Of a stretch of 64,000 nucleotides of DNA, positions 35,573 through 43,294 are shown piece after piece. A program made the position numbers and the translations under genes. The first letter of the stretch is position 1, and each line of letters begins with the position of its first letter. The notes below the pieces were generated by a model. The model was not told the DNA's origin and did no database searches. It saw only the letters and a program-made list of their open reading frames with translations. Source of the stretch: Burkholderiaceae bacterium 16 (GTDB lineage Bacteria; Pseudomonadota; Gammaproteobacteria; Burkholderiales; Burkholderiaceae); contig JYOD01000037.1 of NCBI GenBank assembly GCA_000955785.1, positions 124,001 to 188,000 on the forward strand, written 5' to 3'.

Positions 35573-36838
35573 TTACATCACCTTGTCCGGCTTGCCTTCG
35601 TTACCCGCGATGAACGGGCTCCACGGCTGCGCGCGCACGGCCTTCGGCGTCTTCCACACCACCGTGAACTGGCCATCGCCCTTGACCTCGCCAATCATCA
35701 CCGGCTTGTACAGGTGATGGTTCTCGCCCATGGTCAGGGTAAAGCCGTCCGGCGCCTTGAAGGTCTGGCCATACATCGCGGCGCGCACCTTGTCGGTATC
35801 GGTGGTGCCGGCCTTCTTGACGGCTTGCGCCCACATATGGATGCCCACGTAGGTGGCTTCCATCGGGTCGTTCGTCACGCGCTTGTCGCCGCCCGGCAGG
35901 TTGTTGGCCTTGACCCATGCAGCCCATTGCTTCTTGAAGGCTTCGTTTTCCGGGTTCTTGACCGACATGAAGTAGTTCCATGCGGCCAGGTGGCCCACCA
36001 GCGGCTTCGTGTCGATGCCGCGCAGCTCTTCCTCGCCAACGGAGAACGCCACCACCGGCACGTCCTTGGCCTTGAGGCCGGCGTTACCCAGTTCCTTGTA
36101 GAAAGGTACGTTGGAGTCGCCGTTGATGGTAGAGATCACGGCAGTCTTGCCGCCTTGCGAGAACTTCTTGATATTGGCGACGATGGTCTGGTAATCGCTG
36201 TGGCCAAACGGCGTGTAGACCTCTTCGATATCCTTGTCCGCCACGCCCTTGCTCTTCAGGAAGGCGCGCAGGATCTTGTTGGTGGTGCGCGGGTAGACGT
36301 AGTCAGTGCCCAGCAGGAAAAAGCGCTTGGCGCCGCCGCCTTCCTTGCTCATCAGGTACTCCACGGCGGGAATGGCCTGCTGGTTGGGTGCCGCGCCGGT
36401 ATAGAAGACGTTCTTGGACATCTCCTCGCCCTCATACTGCACCGGGTAGAACAGCAGCGAGTTCAGCTCTTCATAAACGGGCAGCACCGACTTGCGCGAA
36501 ACCGAGGTCCAGCAGCCGAAGGTGACGGCAACCTTGTCCTTGGTGATCAACTGGCGCGCCTTCTCGGCGAACAGCGGCCAGTTGGAAGCGGGATCGACCA
36601 CGACCGGCTCAAGCTTGCGGCCAAGCACGCCGCCGCTCTTGTTGATCTCGTCGATCGTCATCAATGCCACGTCCTTGAGCGACGTCTCGGAAATGGCCAT
36701 GGTGCCGGACAGCGAATGCAGGATACCGACCTTGATCGGTTCCTTGGACTGCGCCAATGCCAGCGGGCTAACACCTACCGTTGCGAAGAATGCCGCGGCG
36801 GCTACCGCCGACAGCTTCAGCATGTCACGTCTTTTCAT
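35573..36838 (-). CDS. urtA: Urea ABC transporter substrate-binding protein UrtA
   Basis: A 421-residue periplasmic receptor with a Tat-like signal (MKRRDMLKLSAVAAAAFF, cleavage about ALA-QS near residue 29). The mature part contains IKVGILHSLSGTMAISETSL, GCWTSVSRKSVLPVYEE, LLFYPVQYEGEEMSKNVFYT and FLLGTDYVYPRTTNKILRAF, all typical of UrtA/FmdD-type receptors. It captures urea for UrtBCDE. The start at 36838 has GGGAG 7 bp upstream, and a sigma-54 promoter lies about 46 bp upstream. Confidence 0.96.
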   Translation of the reverse strand: MKRRDMLKLSAVAAAAFFATVGVSPLALAQSKEPIKVGILHSLSGTMAISETSLKDVALMTIDEINKSGGVLGRKLEPVVVDPASNWPLFAEKARQLITKDKVAVTFGCWTSVSRKSVLPVYEELNSLLFYPVQYEGEEMSKNVFYTGAAPNQQAIPAVEYLMSKEGGGAKRFFLLGTDYVYPRTTNKILRAFLKSKGVADKDIEEVYTPFGHSDYQTIVANIKKFSQGGKTAVISTINGDSNVPFYKELGNAGLKAKDVPVVAFSVGEEELRGIDTKPLVGHLAAWNYFMSVKNPENEAFKKQWAAWVKANNLPGGDKRVTNDPMEATYVGIHMWAQAVKKAGTTDTDKVRAAMYGQTFKAPDGFTLTMGENHHLYKPVMIGEVKGDGQFTVVWKTPKAVRAQPWSPFIAGNEGKPDKVM

Positions 36839-36894
36839 TGCAGCTCCCAGATTGTCGTGTTGGATAAGGAACAACGCACCCCGGGTACACCTTC

Positions 36895-36910
36895 TGCAAC
36901 TAGCATGCCA
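36895..36910 (-). promoter_or_regulatory. Sigma-54 promoter of the urt operon
   Basis: The minus strand reads TGGCATG-CTAG-TTGCA, matching the -24/-12 consensus (TGGCAYR-N4-TTGCW) at every key position. The predicted transcript start is near 36884, about 46 nt before the urtA ATG. Confidence 0.8.
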
Positions 36911-36931
36911 TGGCATACAAGCTTGTATACA
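36905..36931. promoter_or_regulatory. Three overlapping palindromes over the -24 region of the urt promoter
   Basis: ATGCCATGGCAT (36905-36916), ATACAAGCTTGTAT (36915-36928) and TGTATACA (36924-36931) are each perfect palindromes and overlap one another. They lie over and just upstream of the sigma-54 -24 box, where a repressor or second activator could act. Confidence 0.55.
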
Positions 36932-36982
36932 TGGCTGCACACACCGCCTGGCGAGCCTCCGGCGGCGGCCACGCGCCATACC

Positions 36983-36997
36983 GCACCACGATAGTGC
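36983..36997. promoter_or_regulatory. Candidate NtrC site 1
   Basis: GCAC-N7-GTGC, the core of the NtrC consensus, centred about 106 bp upstream of the predicted urt transcript start, a typical enhancer distance. Confidence 0.65.
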
Positions 36998-37008
36998 GGA
37001 TACGTCAC

Positions 37009-37023
37009 GCACCAAGCCAGTGC
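37009..37023. promoter_or_regulatory. Candidate NtrC site 2
   Basis: A second GCAC-N7-GTGC, centred about 132 bp upstream of the predicted start and 26 bp from site 1. Paired sites are usual for NtrC enhancers. Confidence 0.6.
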
Positions 37024-37185
37024 GGCGTCAGCGGCTGATTCAGATTGGGGCATCTGCCGGCGCGCATGCTGCGGCGTGACTTGCCCGAATCCCGAATCGG
37101 CTCTATGGTGGCCGTTCGCTTGCGCGCCGTGCCCTTGCCACATATTGCGCAGACAAGCAGAAAACAGCACGACGGAGACAACCCA

Positions 37186-37474
37186 TTGAACGCGTCAGCG
37201 GCGCCAGGGAACCAGATCGTCATCATCGGCGCGGGTGTGGGCGGCACCTGGCGCGACAACAGCAGTCCAGGCCGCGGCTGCGACATCCCCTCCCGCCTGT
37301 ACCGCTTCTCCTTCGCGCCAAAGCCTGGACTGGTCCAGCGCGTACTCGCCACAGCCGGAAATCCATCACTACCTGCAACACTGCGCCGAGCGCTTCGGCC
37401 CGCTGGGGCACATCCGCTTCGGCACTGATCGCGCAACACCTGGATTAAACGGAACCATCAAGCGGGCTTTTTGA
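37186..37474 (+). pseudogene. Remnant of a Baeyer-Villiger/flavin-containing monooxygenase gene
   Basis: From a TTG at 37186 the frame gives [17 protein letters not shown] and [18 protein letters not shown]. After a shift near 37321-37332, the next frame gives [20 protein letters not shown] and [10 protein letters not shown] before a stop at 37474. These are the FAD-binding and following blocks of Baeyer-Villiger-type monooxygenases. The stretch between GAG and GGTWRDN (normally about 35 residues) is missing, there is a frameshift, and the remaining 400 or so residues are gone. It is clearly non-functional. It lies just upstream of the MFS gene. Confidence 0.8.
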
Positions 37475-37512
37475 ACACCCCATCTCAACCAGCAACGCCT
37501 CCAGGCAAACCG

Positions 37513-38814
37513 ATGACCACACTTCCGTCATACCAGCCACGCAGCGCCTGGGCCATGGCCTCGATGCTGACCTGGCTTTCTCTGATCAACTTCCTCGACA
37601 AGATCGTGCTGGGCATGGTGGCCGTGCCGCTGATGGCAGACCTGAAGCTGCCGCCGGCGGAGTTCGGCCTGATCGCCAGCAGCTTCTTCTGGCTGTTTTC
37701 GCTGTCCACCGTGCTGGTGGGATTTCTGTCCAATCGCGTGGCCACGCGCTGGCTGCTGCTGGCGATGGGCCTGTCGTGGGCCTTGCTGCAAATACCGCTG
37801 GCGCTGGCCACCTCGGCCATGACCATTCTCTTGTGCCGCATGCTGCTTGGCGCGGCCGAGGGCCCGGCCTTCCCGATCTCCGTGCATGCGTTGTTCAAAT
37901 GGTTTCCCGACCACAAGCGCAATCTGCCGGTGGCGGTGGTCAACCAGGGCGCGACGGCGGGCCTGCTGCTGGCGGGGTTGCTGATCCCGCTGGTGACGAT
38001 ACATTGGGGATGGCGCGCCAACTTCATGATCCTCGCCGCCATCGGCGCGGCATGGAGTGTGATGTGGTTCTGCGTGGGACGCGAGGGGCCGCTGGCGCAG
38101 GCGAGCGACCGGCGCCCCGGCGCCGCGGCCATGCCCGTGCGCCTGCCCTATCGCCGCATCTTCCGCGACCCGACCGTGCTTTCCTGCCTGGCCATTGGCT
38201 TCTGCGCGTACTGGGCGCTGGCGCTGGGGCTGACCTGGCTGCCGGCCTACCTGGAGAAGGGCCTCGGCTTCGACCCGGTCACGACCGGGCGCTGGTATGC
38301 GGCCATCGTGGCCTCCGCCATGCCCGTCACGCTGATTCTCAGTTGGCTGTCGCAGCGCATGTTGCGCGGCGGCGCGTCGTCGCGGCTGGCGCGCGGCGTG
38401 ATCATCTCAATCGCCGCACTGGTGGGCGGCGGCGTGTACCTGGTGATCGCGTCGGTAACGCTGGCGCCCGTCCCGAAGACCTTGCTGATTGCCGTGGCGG
38501 CATGCCTGCCCCCCGTGGGCTTCGCGCTGACGCCGGCGATGCTGGCGCAGATCGTACCTGAGGCCCAGCGCGGGAGCGTGCTGTCCATCCACACGGCGCT
38601 GATCACGCTTGCGGGCATCCTGGCCCCGGCCGTGGTGGGGCAACTGGTGCAGCGCCACGGCATGATCGGTGGCTTCGAAGTAGGATTCACGATCAACGCC
38701 ATGCTGCTGATGGTGGCCGGCGTGATCGGCCTGTGCTGGCTGAATCCCGAGCGCTCGGCCAAGGCCCTGGCAGCGGCCACGCATGAAATGACGGCGGCGC
38801 GCTCGCCCGCCTGA
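37513..38814 (+). CDS. MFS transporter, anion:cation symporter-like
   Basis: A 433-residue membrane protein with about 12 hydrophobic segments. Recognised from WLSLINFLDKIVLGMVAVPL in helix 1, the loop 2-3 motif GFLSNRVATRWLLLAMGLSW, and LLGAAEGPAFPISVHALFKW in helix 4, which match the ACS family of organic-anion importers. I use the ATG at 37513; a TTG at 37471 would add 14 residues and overlap the pseudogene's end. It probably imports an aromatic or aliphatic acid. The neighbouring monooxygenase relic and CoA-enzyme genes suggest it once belonged to a catabolic cluster. Confidence 0.82.
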   Translation: MTTLPSYQPRSAWAMASMLTWLSLINFLDKIVLGMVAVPLMADLKLPPAEFGLIASSFFWLFSLSTVLVGFLSNRVATRWLLLAMGLSWALLQIPLALATSAMTILLCRMLLGAAEGPAFPISVHALFKWFPDHKRNLPVAVVNQGATAGLLLAGLLIPLVTIHWGWRANFMILAAIGAAWSVMWFCVGREGPLAQASDRRPGAAAMPVRLPYRRIFRDPTVLSCLAIGFCAYWALALGLTWLPAYLEKGLGFDPVTTGRWYAAIVASAMPVTLILSWLSQRMLRGGASSRLARGVIISIAALVGGGVYLVIASVTLAPVPKTLLIAVAACLPPVGFALTPAMLAQIVPEAQRGSVLSIHTALITLAGILAPAVVGQLVQRHGMIGGFEVGFTINAMLLMVAGVIGLCWLNPERSAKALAAATHEMTAARSPA

Positions 38815-38854
38815 GCCCGGCCCCCGCTCAGCGGGGCAAACCCCACCAGGCAGC

Positions 38855-38887
38855 GGCCGCCGCCGCGCACCCTTTGCGGCGGTGGCC
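38855..38887. terminator. GC-rich hairpin between convergent MFS and MaoC genes
   Basis: GGCCGCCGCCGC pairs with GCGGCGGTGGCC (11 of 12) around a 9-base loop. No T-run, so the strength is uncertain. A smaller hairpin (CCCCGCTCAGCGGGG) lies just before it. Confidence 0.45.
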
Positions 38888-38895
38888 TTCAGTGA

Positions 38896-39375
38896 TTACG
38901 AATAACGCCGGCTGATCGACTCCGCGACGCACACCGGGCGCTCACTGCCTTCGCGCTCGACGGTGACTTCCCAGTTCGACTGGGCGCCAACCAGCGCGGG
39001 CGTGTTCCGCAGCGGCTCCAGGCGCTCCACCGACAGCAGCTTCACGCGGGCGCGCAGGCGGCTGCCCACCGGTACCGGCGCGGTAAAGCGCACACGGTTC
39101 AGGCCATAGTTGACGCCCATCTTGACGCCCGGCATGTCGATCGCGTTGTGCATGAAGGCCGGCAGCAGCGACAGCGTCAGGAAACCATGCGCTACCGGGC
39201 CGCCAAACGGAGACTCGCGCCGGGCGCGCTCCACGTCGACATGGATCCATTGATGATCGCCAGTGGCTTCGGCGAACAGGTTGACCTGCTGCTGGGTGAT
39301 TTCAATCCAGTCGCTGACGGCCACTTCCTGGCCCTGCAGGCTCTCCAGTTCTTCGAGCGAAGCGATGGTACGCAT
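38896..39375 (-). CDS. MaoC family (R)-specific enoyl-CoA hydratase-like protein
   Basis: A 159-residue hot-dog fold protein. The hydratase 2 motif is visible in FAEATGDHQWIHVDVERA (catalytic Asp and His), followed by GGPVAHGFLTLSLLPAF and NYGLNRVRFTAPVPVGSRLR. It should hydrate a 2-enoyl-CoA to the (R)-3-hydroxyacyl-CoA. It lies downstream of a second MaoC gene (106 bp) and two acyl-CoA dehydrogenase genes on the same strand, consistent with successive dehydrogenation and hydration steps. Confidence 0.9.
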   Translation of the reverse strand: MRTIASLEELESLQGQEVAVSDWIEITQQQVNLFAEATGDHQWIHVDVERARRESPFGGPVAHGFLTLSLLPAFMHNAIDMPGVKMGVNYGLNRVRFTAPVPVGSRLRARVKLLSVERLEPLRNTPALVGAQSNWEVTVEREGSERPVCVAESISRRYS

Positions 39376-39481
39376 GTTGTCTCCTAGTTGTTGTCATGGC
39401 CGGGATGGCCGCTATTCTGTCGGGGTGATGCATTGCCCCCGTGGGGCAAACACCGTCGGCATTGCAAATGGATTTGGCGCC

Positions 39482-39931
39482 TCAGGCTGGGCGGCGGCCG
39501 TACATACCCATGCCCTTGACGGTGCAGACCAGTTCGCCGCGCTGGTTGGTGGCTTCCCACTGGGTGTGCACCACGCCGCGGTCGGGCTTGGACGACGAGG
39601 CGCGCGCATCCAGCACGACCAGCGATACGCTCAGCGTATCGCCCGCGTAAACCGGTTTGAGCCAGCGGATTTCGTCCACGCCGGGCGAGCCCATGCTGGC
39701 CGCCTTGCTGGTCATGTTGTCCACCAGCAGGCGCATCATGATCGAGCAGGTCATCCAGCCGCTGGAGATCAGGCCCTTGTAGATGCTCTTCTGCGCGGCA
39801 TCCTTGTCGGTATGGAAGGGCTGCGGATCATACTGCCGGGCGAAGGTGAGGATCTCTTCCTCGGTCACCAGGTGGGATCCCAGATCGCGCTTGCTGCCGA
39901 CGCTAAAGTCTTCGAAATAGAGGGTGGGCAT
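39482..39931 (-). CDS. MaoC family dehydratase
   Basis: A 149-residue hot-dog fold protein with the hydratase motif [17 protein letters not shown], then [19 protein letters not shown] and [21 protein letters not shown] chose the ATG at 39931 because GGAG lies six bases upstream; an alternative TTG at 39946 is less likely. It is more divergent from the first MaoC than a recent duplicate would be, so the two may form a heteromer or act on different chain forms. Confidence 0.88.
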   Translation of the reverse strand: MPTLYFEDFSVGSKRDLGSHLVTEEEILTFARQYDPQPFHTDKDAAQKSIYKGLISSGWMTCSIMMRLLVDNMTSKAASMGSPGVDEIRWLKPVYAGDTLSVSLVVLDARASSSKPDRGVVHTQWEATNQRGELVCTVKGMGMYGRRPA

Positions 39932-39990
39932 GAATGGCTCCGTCAACGAAAGCTATGGCGATGTCCATGTAGATGAGGACAATACATAAC

Positions 39991-40027
39991 AAAAAACCGC
40001 GCCTGGAACAACCGGCGCGGTTCTTTT
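39991..40027 (-). terminator. Rho-independent terminator after the acyl-CoA dehydrogenase pair
   Basis: On the minus strand AACCGCGCC pairs with GGCGCGGTT across the loop and is followed by a run of six T. It lies 13 bp after the acyl-CoA dehydrogenase stop at 40040, so the MaoC genes downstream probably have their own promoter. Confidence 0.85.
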
Positions 40028-40039
40028 ACTCAACCTGGA

Positions 40040-41158
40040 TCAGACCGTTTCCAGGAAGCCGGGCTGTGTCGCAAAGCGGCCCAGGTGATGATCGACATCC
40101 CCGAAGGTCGTATTGATCAGCGTCAGGCGCTTGAACATATGCGCCGCCGGCAGTTCGTCGGTGACGCCCATGCCGCCGTGGATCTGCACCGCTTCCTGGC
40201 CGACCGAGCGAGCCGCCTGGCCCACGCGCGCCTTGGCCGCGGAGGCGAAGCGCCGGCGTTCCTCCGGGCTGGCCTCGTCGAACTTGGCGGCGGCCAGCAG
40301 CGTGATCGAGCGCGACTGCTCGGCGTGGATAAACATCTCCACCATCCGATGCTGCAGCGCCTGGAAACGCGCGATCGGTACGCCGAACTGCTGGCGGGTC
40401 TTGGCGTATTCCAGCGTCGCCGCATTGAGCGCATCCATCACGCCCACCGCTTCCGAGCACAGCAGCACGGCGGCGTAGTCGGCCGCCTGCTCGATCAGCG
40501 CAAACGCGGCGCCTTCGGTGCCCAACAGTTCGCCCGGTGCGTCCTTGAAGGTGATATCGGCAGCGCGCAGGTTGTCGATGGTGCGGTAGTCGGTGATGCT
40601 GACGCCAGCTGCCTTCGGGTCCACCAGGAACAGCGAAATGCCATTGGTATCGGCATCGGCGCCGCTCGTGCGAGCCGAGACAACCAGCTTGCCGGCTTGC
40701 GCGCCGTGAATGGTCACGACCTTGCGGCCGTTGAGCTTGCCGCCCTTGGCCGTCACGCGCACGTCGTTGAGCGCATAGCGTGCATGCGGCTCATTGAAGG
40801 CAACCGCCAGCTTCAGTTCACCGATGGCGACCTGCTCCAGCAGCGCGTCCTGGCCGCCGGCCAGCTTGAGCGCGTATGCGGCAACCACGGTGGCAAAGTA
40901 CGGCTCGACCACCAGGCCGCGGCCCAGTTCCTGCATCACCACCATCATGTCGACGGGCGTGCCCGAGAAGCCGCCCTGCGCTTCCGGCACCGGCAGCGCG
41001 GTCAGGCCGAGCTCGACCAGAGCGCTCCAGGCGGCATCGCTATGGCCGGCTTCGGCCTTGATGCCCTTCTTGCGGGTTTCGAAATCGTAGTCTTTGTCGA
41101 TGAAGCGGTGGACGGCGTCAGCCAGTTGCTTCTGTTCGTCGCTGAGATTGAAGTTCAT
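40040..41158 (-). CDS. Acyl-CoA dehydrogenase, smaller partner of a probable heteromeric pair
   Basis: A 372-residue protein of the acyl-CoA dehydrogenase fold (MNFNLSDEQKQLADAVHRFI, YAKTRQQFGVPIARFQALQH, VQIHGGMGVTDELPAAHMFK). The middle FAD-binding domain is less conserved than in the neighbour, and no YEGT-type catalytic Glu block is seen at the C-terminus. Adjacent genes of about 400 and 370 residues are typical of the alpha2beta2 enzymes used on steroid side chains and other bulky acyl-CoAs. Only 13 bp separate it from the larger partner upstream. Confidence 0.88.
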   Translation of the reverse strand: MNFNLSDEQKQLADAVHRFIDKDYDFETRKKGIKAEAGHSDAAWSALVELGLTALPVPEAQGGFSGTPVDMMVVMQELGRGLVVEPYFATVVAAYALKLAGGQDALLEQVAIGELKLAVAFNEPHARYALNDVRVTAKGGKLNGRKVVTIHGAQAGKLVVSARTSGADADTNGISLFLVDPKAAGVSITDYRTIDNLRAADITFKDAPGELLGTEGAAFALIEQAADYAAVLLCSEAVGVMDALNAATLEYAKTRQQFGVPIARFQALQHRMVEMFIHAEQSRSITLLAAAKFDEASPEERRRFASAAKARVGQAARSVGQEAVQIHGGMGVTDELPAAHMFKRLTLINTTFGDVDHHLGRFATQPGFLETV

Positions 41159-41171
41159 ATCGCGTGTCTCC

Positions 41172-42374
41172 TCACAGCCCCAGGATCATCTGGCTGATGA
41201 TGTTCTTCTGAATTTCGTTGGACCCGCCGTAGATGGAGGTCTTGCGATAGTTGAAGTAGTAAGCGGCCAGCGGCGCGGCATCGTCATAGCCGGTCACCGC
41301 GTGCTCGTGTTCGCATTCCAGGTAGGCGGTGTCGAACGGCTGGGCGTAGGGGCCGACGGCCTCCACCATCAGTTCGGTCAGCATCTGCTGGATTTCGGTG
41401 CCCTTGATCTTGAGCATCGAGGCCTCGGGGCCGGGGCCCTTGCCGGCGCTCTCGCTCGACACCACGCGCAGCACGGTCAGTTCCAGCGCCATCAGTTCGA
41501 TTTCCAGCGCGGCAACCTTGGCGCCGAACAGCGGATCTTCCAGCAACGGGCGGCCGTTCTTCTGCTGCTGCTTGGCAACGCGTTTGAGGAAACCCAGTTC
41601 GCGCTTGGAGTTGCCCACGCGGGCGATGCCGGTGCGCTCATGGCCGAGCAGGTACTTAGCATAGGTCCAGCCGCGGTTCTCCTCGCCCACGCGGTTTTCC
41701 ACCGGCACCTGGACGTTGTCGAAGAACACTTCGTTCACTTCATGCTCTTCGTCGAGCATGATGATCGGGCGCACGGTGATGCCCGGCGTCTTCATGTCGA
41801 TCAGCAGGAACGAGATGCCCTCTTGCTTCTTGGCTTCGGGATCGGTGCGGACCAGGCAGAAGATCATGTCGGCGTGCTGGCCGAGCGTGGTCCAGGTTTT
41901 CTGGCCGTTGACGATGTAGTGCTTGCCGTCCGAGGTCAGTTCGGCGCGGGTCTTCAGCGACGCGAGGTCGGAACCCGAACCCGGCTCCGAGTAACCCTGG
42001 CACCACCAGTCGGTGCAATCCAGGATGCGCGGGAGGTAGTACGACTTCTGCTCCTCGCTGCCGTACTTCATGATCACGGGCGCGACCATGGCCACGCCGA
42101 AGGGCAGCACGCCGGGTGCGCCGACGCGGGCATTTTCCTCGTCCCAGATATGGCGTTGCGTGGCGTTCCAGCCCGTGCCGCCGTACTGCACCGGCCAATG
42201 CGGCGCGGACCAGCCGCGGCCGGCCAGCAGCTTGTGCCAGCGCACCAGATCGTCGCGATTGGGGCGGCGGTGGTTCAGAATCTTGCTGCTGATTTCCGCC
42301 GGCAGGTTGGCCTCCAGCCAGCCGCGCACTTCGGCGCGGAAGGCATCGTCGGACGCCGAATAGTTGAGATCCAT
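41172..42374 (-). CDS. Acyl-CoA dehydrogenase, larger partner with putative catalytic Glu246
   Basis: A 400-residue FAD enzyme with CQGYSEPGSGSDLASLKTRA (FAD loop), NGQKTWTTLGQHADMIF and the C-terminal KTSIYGGSNEIQKNII. The usual YEG catalytic Glu is Gly here (YGGS). Instead E246 in LLGHERTGIARV lies where isovaleryl-CoA dehydrogenase and the larger subunits of heteromeric steroid-type dehydrogenases keep their base. It is the first gene of the pair. Confidence 0.88.
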   Translation of the reverse strand: MDLNYSASDDAFRAEVRGWLEANLPAEISSKILNHRRPNRDDLVRWHKLLAGRGWSAPHWPVQYGGTGWNATQRHIWDEENARVGAPGVLPFGVAMVAPVIMKYGSEEQKSYYLPRILDCTDWWCQGYSEPGSGSDLASLKTRAELTSDGKHYIVNGQKTWTTLGQHADMIFCLVRTDPEAKKQEGISFLLIDMKTPGITVRPIIMLDEEHEVNEVFFDNVQVPVENRVGEENRGWTYAKYLLGHERTGIARVGNSKRELGFLKRVAKQQQKNGRPLLEDPLFGAKVAALEIELMALELTVLRVVSSESAGKGPGPEASMLKIKGTEIQQMLTELMVEAVGPYAQPFDTAYLECEHEHAVTGYDDAAPLAAYYFNYRKTSIYGGSNEIQKNIISQMILGL

Positions 42375-42469
42375 GCCCGTCTCCAGTGATGCCGGTGTGA
42401 GACCGGCAAATTGTTCTAGCTAGCGCGTCATGCGCCGGCAAGAACACTGCCTCGGGCACAGGACGCTAT

Positions 42470-42916
42470 TCAGTGAGCCGTCTGCTTGAGCGCATCCGGC
42501 ACCACGAGCTGGAAAGTATCGATGCCCTCGTCGGCAAGCGCCTGCACCTCATCCGGCGAAGCCGTACCGCGGATTCCGCGTTCCGGTGCTTCGTCGTAAT
42601 GCATGCGCCTGGCCTCTTCGGCGAAGCGTTCGCCCACGTCCTCGGTCTGCGCCAGCACCTGCTTTACCGCCTTCAGGTAAAGCGACTGCAGCGTTGCCGG
42701 CGCCGGGGCTTTCGCCTCGGCTGGCTTGCCTGCCGGCGCGGCGGCCGCTCCCGAAAGATTCAGGCGCGGCGCGCTGGGCAGCCGGGTGATGGCATGGTCC
42801 TCGCAGACCGGACATTGGACGAGATTTTGCGAAATCTGCGATTGCGCATCGTCCTCCGAAGCAAACCAGCCCTCGAAACGATGGTCTTGCGCGCAGCGCA
42901 GGTCGAGCACCTTCAT
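42470..42916 (-). CDS. DUF1178 family protein
   Basis: A 148-residue protein starting MKVLDLRCAQDHRFEGWFAS. A zinc-ribbon-like region (Cys at residue 8, then CPVCEDHAITRLPSAPRLN) is followed by an Ala/Pro linker and a helical C-terminal half ending DEGIDTFQLVVPDALKQ. The function is unknown. Start chosen at 42916, where the conserved N-terminus begins; upstream frame sequence is unlikely to be translated. In Burkholderiaceae it is commonly close to the complex I cluster. Confidence 0.88.
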   Translation of the reverse strand: MKVLDLRCAQDHRFEGWFASEDDAQSQISQNLVQCPVCEDHAITRLPSAPRLNLSGAAAAPAGKPAEAKAPAPATLQSLYLKAVKQVLAQTEDVGERFAEEARRMHYDEAPERGIRGTASPDEVQALADEGIDTFQLVVPDALKQTAH

Positions 42917-43294
42917 GATGTTTCCAGCCCGTCGAAAGCTATAGTATCCGCGAAACGGAATTTTGTGAACGGTCGTGCTAATTTTTTTGCGGCGCATATC
43001 CGGCTCCCGTTGTGGAGTTGCTTTGATTCGGGGAGTGGGGGTATGGCTGCGATCACACGGCTAGGGGGGATTCTACGCGGTTGGGGGATCGAGGGGGTTG
43101 GGTGTTGGACCCACAGGCTGAACAGCTGGTTCTTTTTGCGGGATTGGCATTTGATTTGGGCGGCGTTGGGGGGCTGTCAGTTTTTTTGGGGGTGCAAAAA
43201 AACCAACACCGCCCAAACAAAATCCTAAACACCCAACAACACACCAACTGTTGCGTTCAACAGCCAACGCCGTCAAAAGACAGCACCCCAACCC
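42917..43294. other. Strand-skewed intergenic island with a nested hairpin
   Basis: This 378-bp stretch has no supported gene. From about 43015 to 43195 the plus strand is G/T-rich; from about 43196 it switches abruptly to A/C-rich and stays so into the 3' end of the Nudix gene. At the switch point an inner stem of seven T (43181-43187) and seven A (43196-43202) is nested in an outer stem (TTTGGGCGGCGTTGG at 43155-43169 with its near complement at 43203-43217). It may end transcription of the Nudix gene or be a structured element. Confidence 0.6.

Noticed and set aside
36915..36929. Nac-binding site (ATA-N6-TNGTAT) upstream of urtA
   Set aside because: ATACAAGCTTGTAT is one base short of the Nac spacing, so I list it only as a palindrome.
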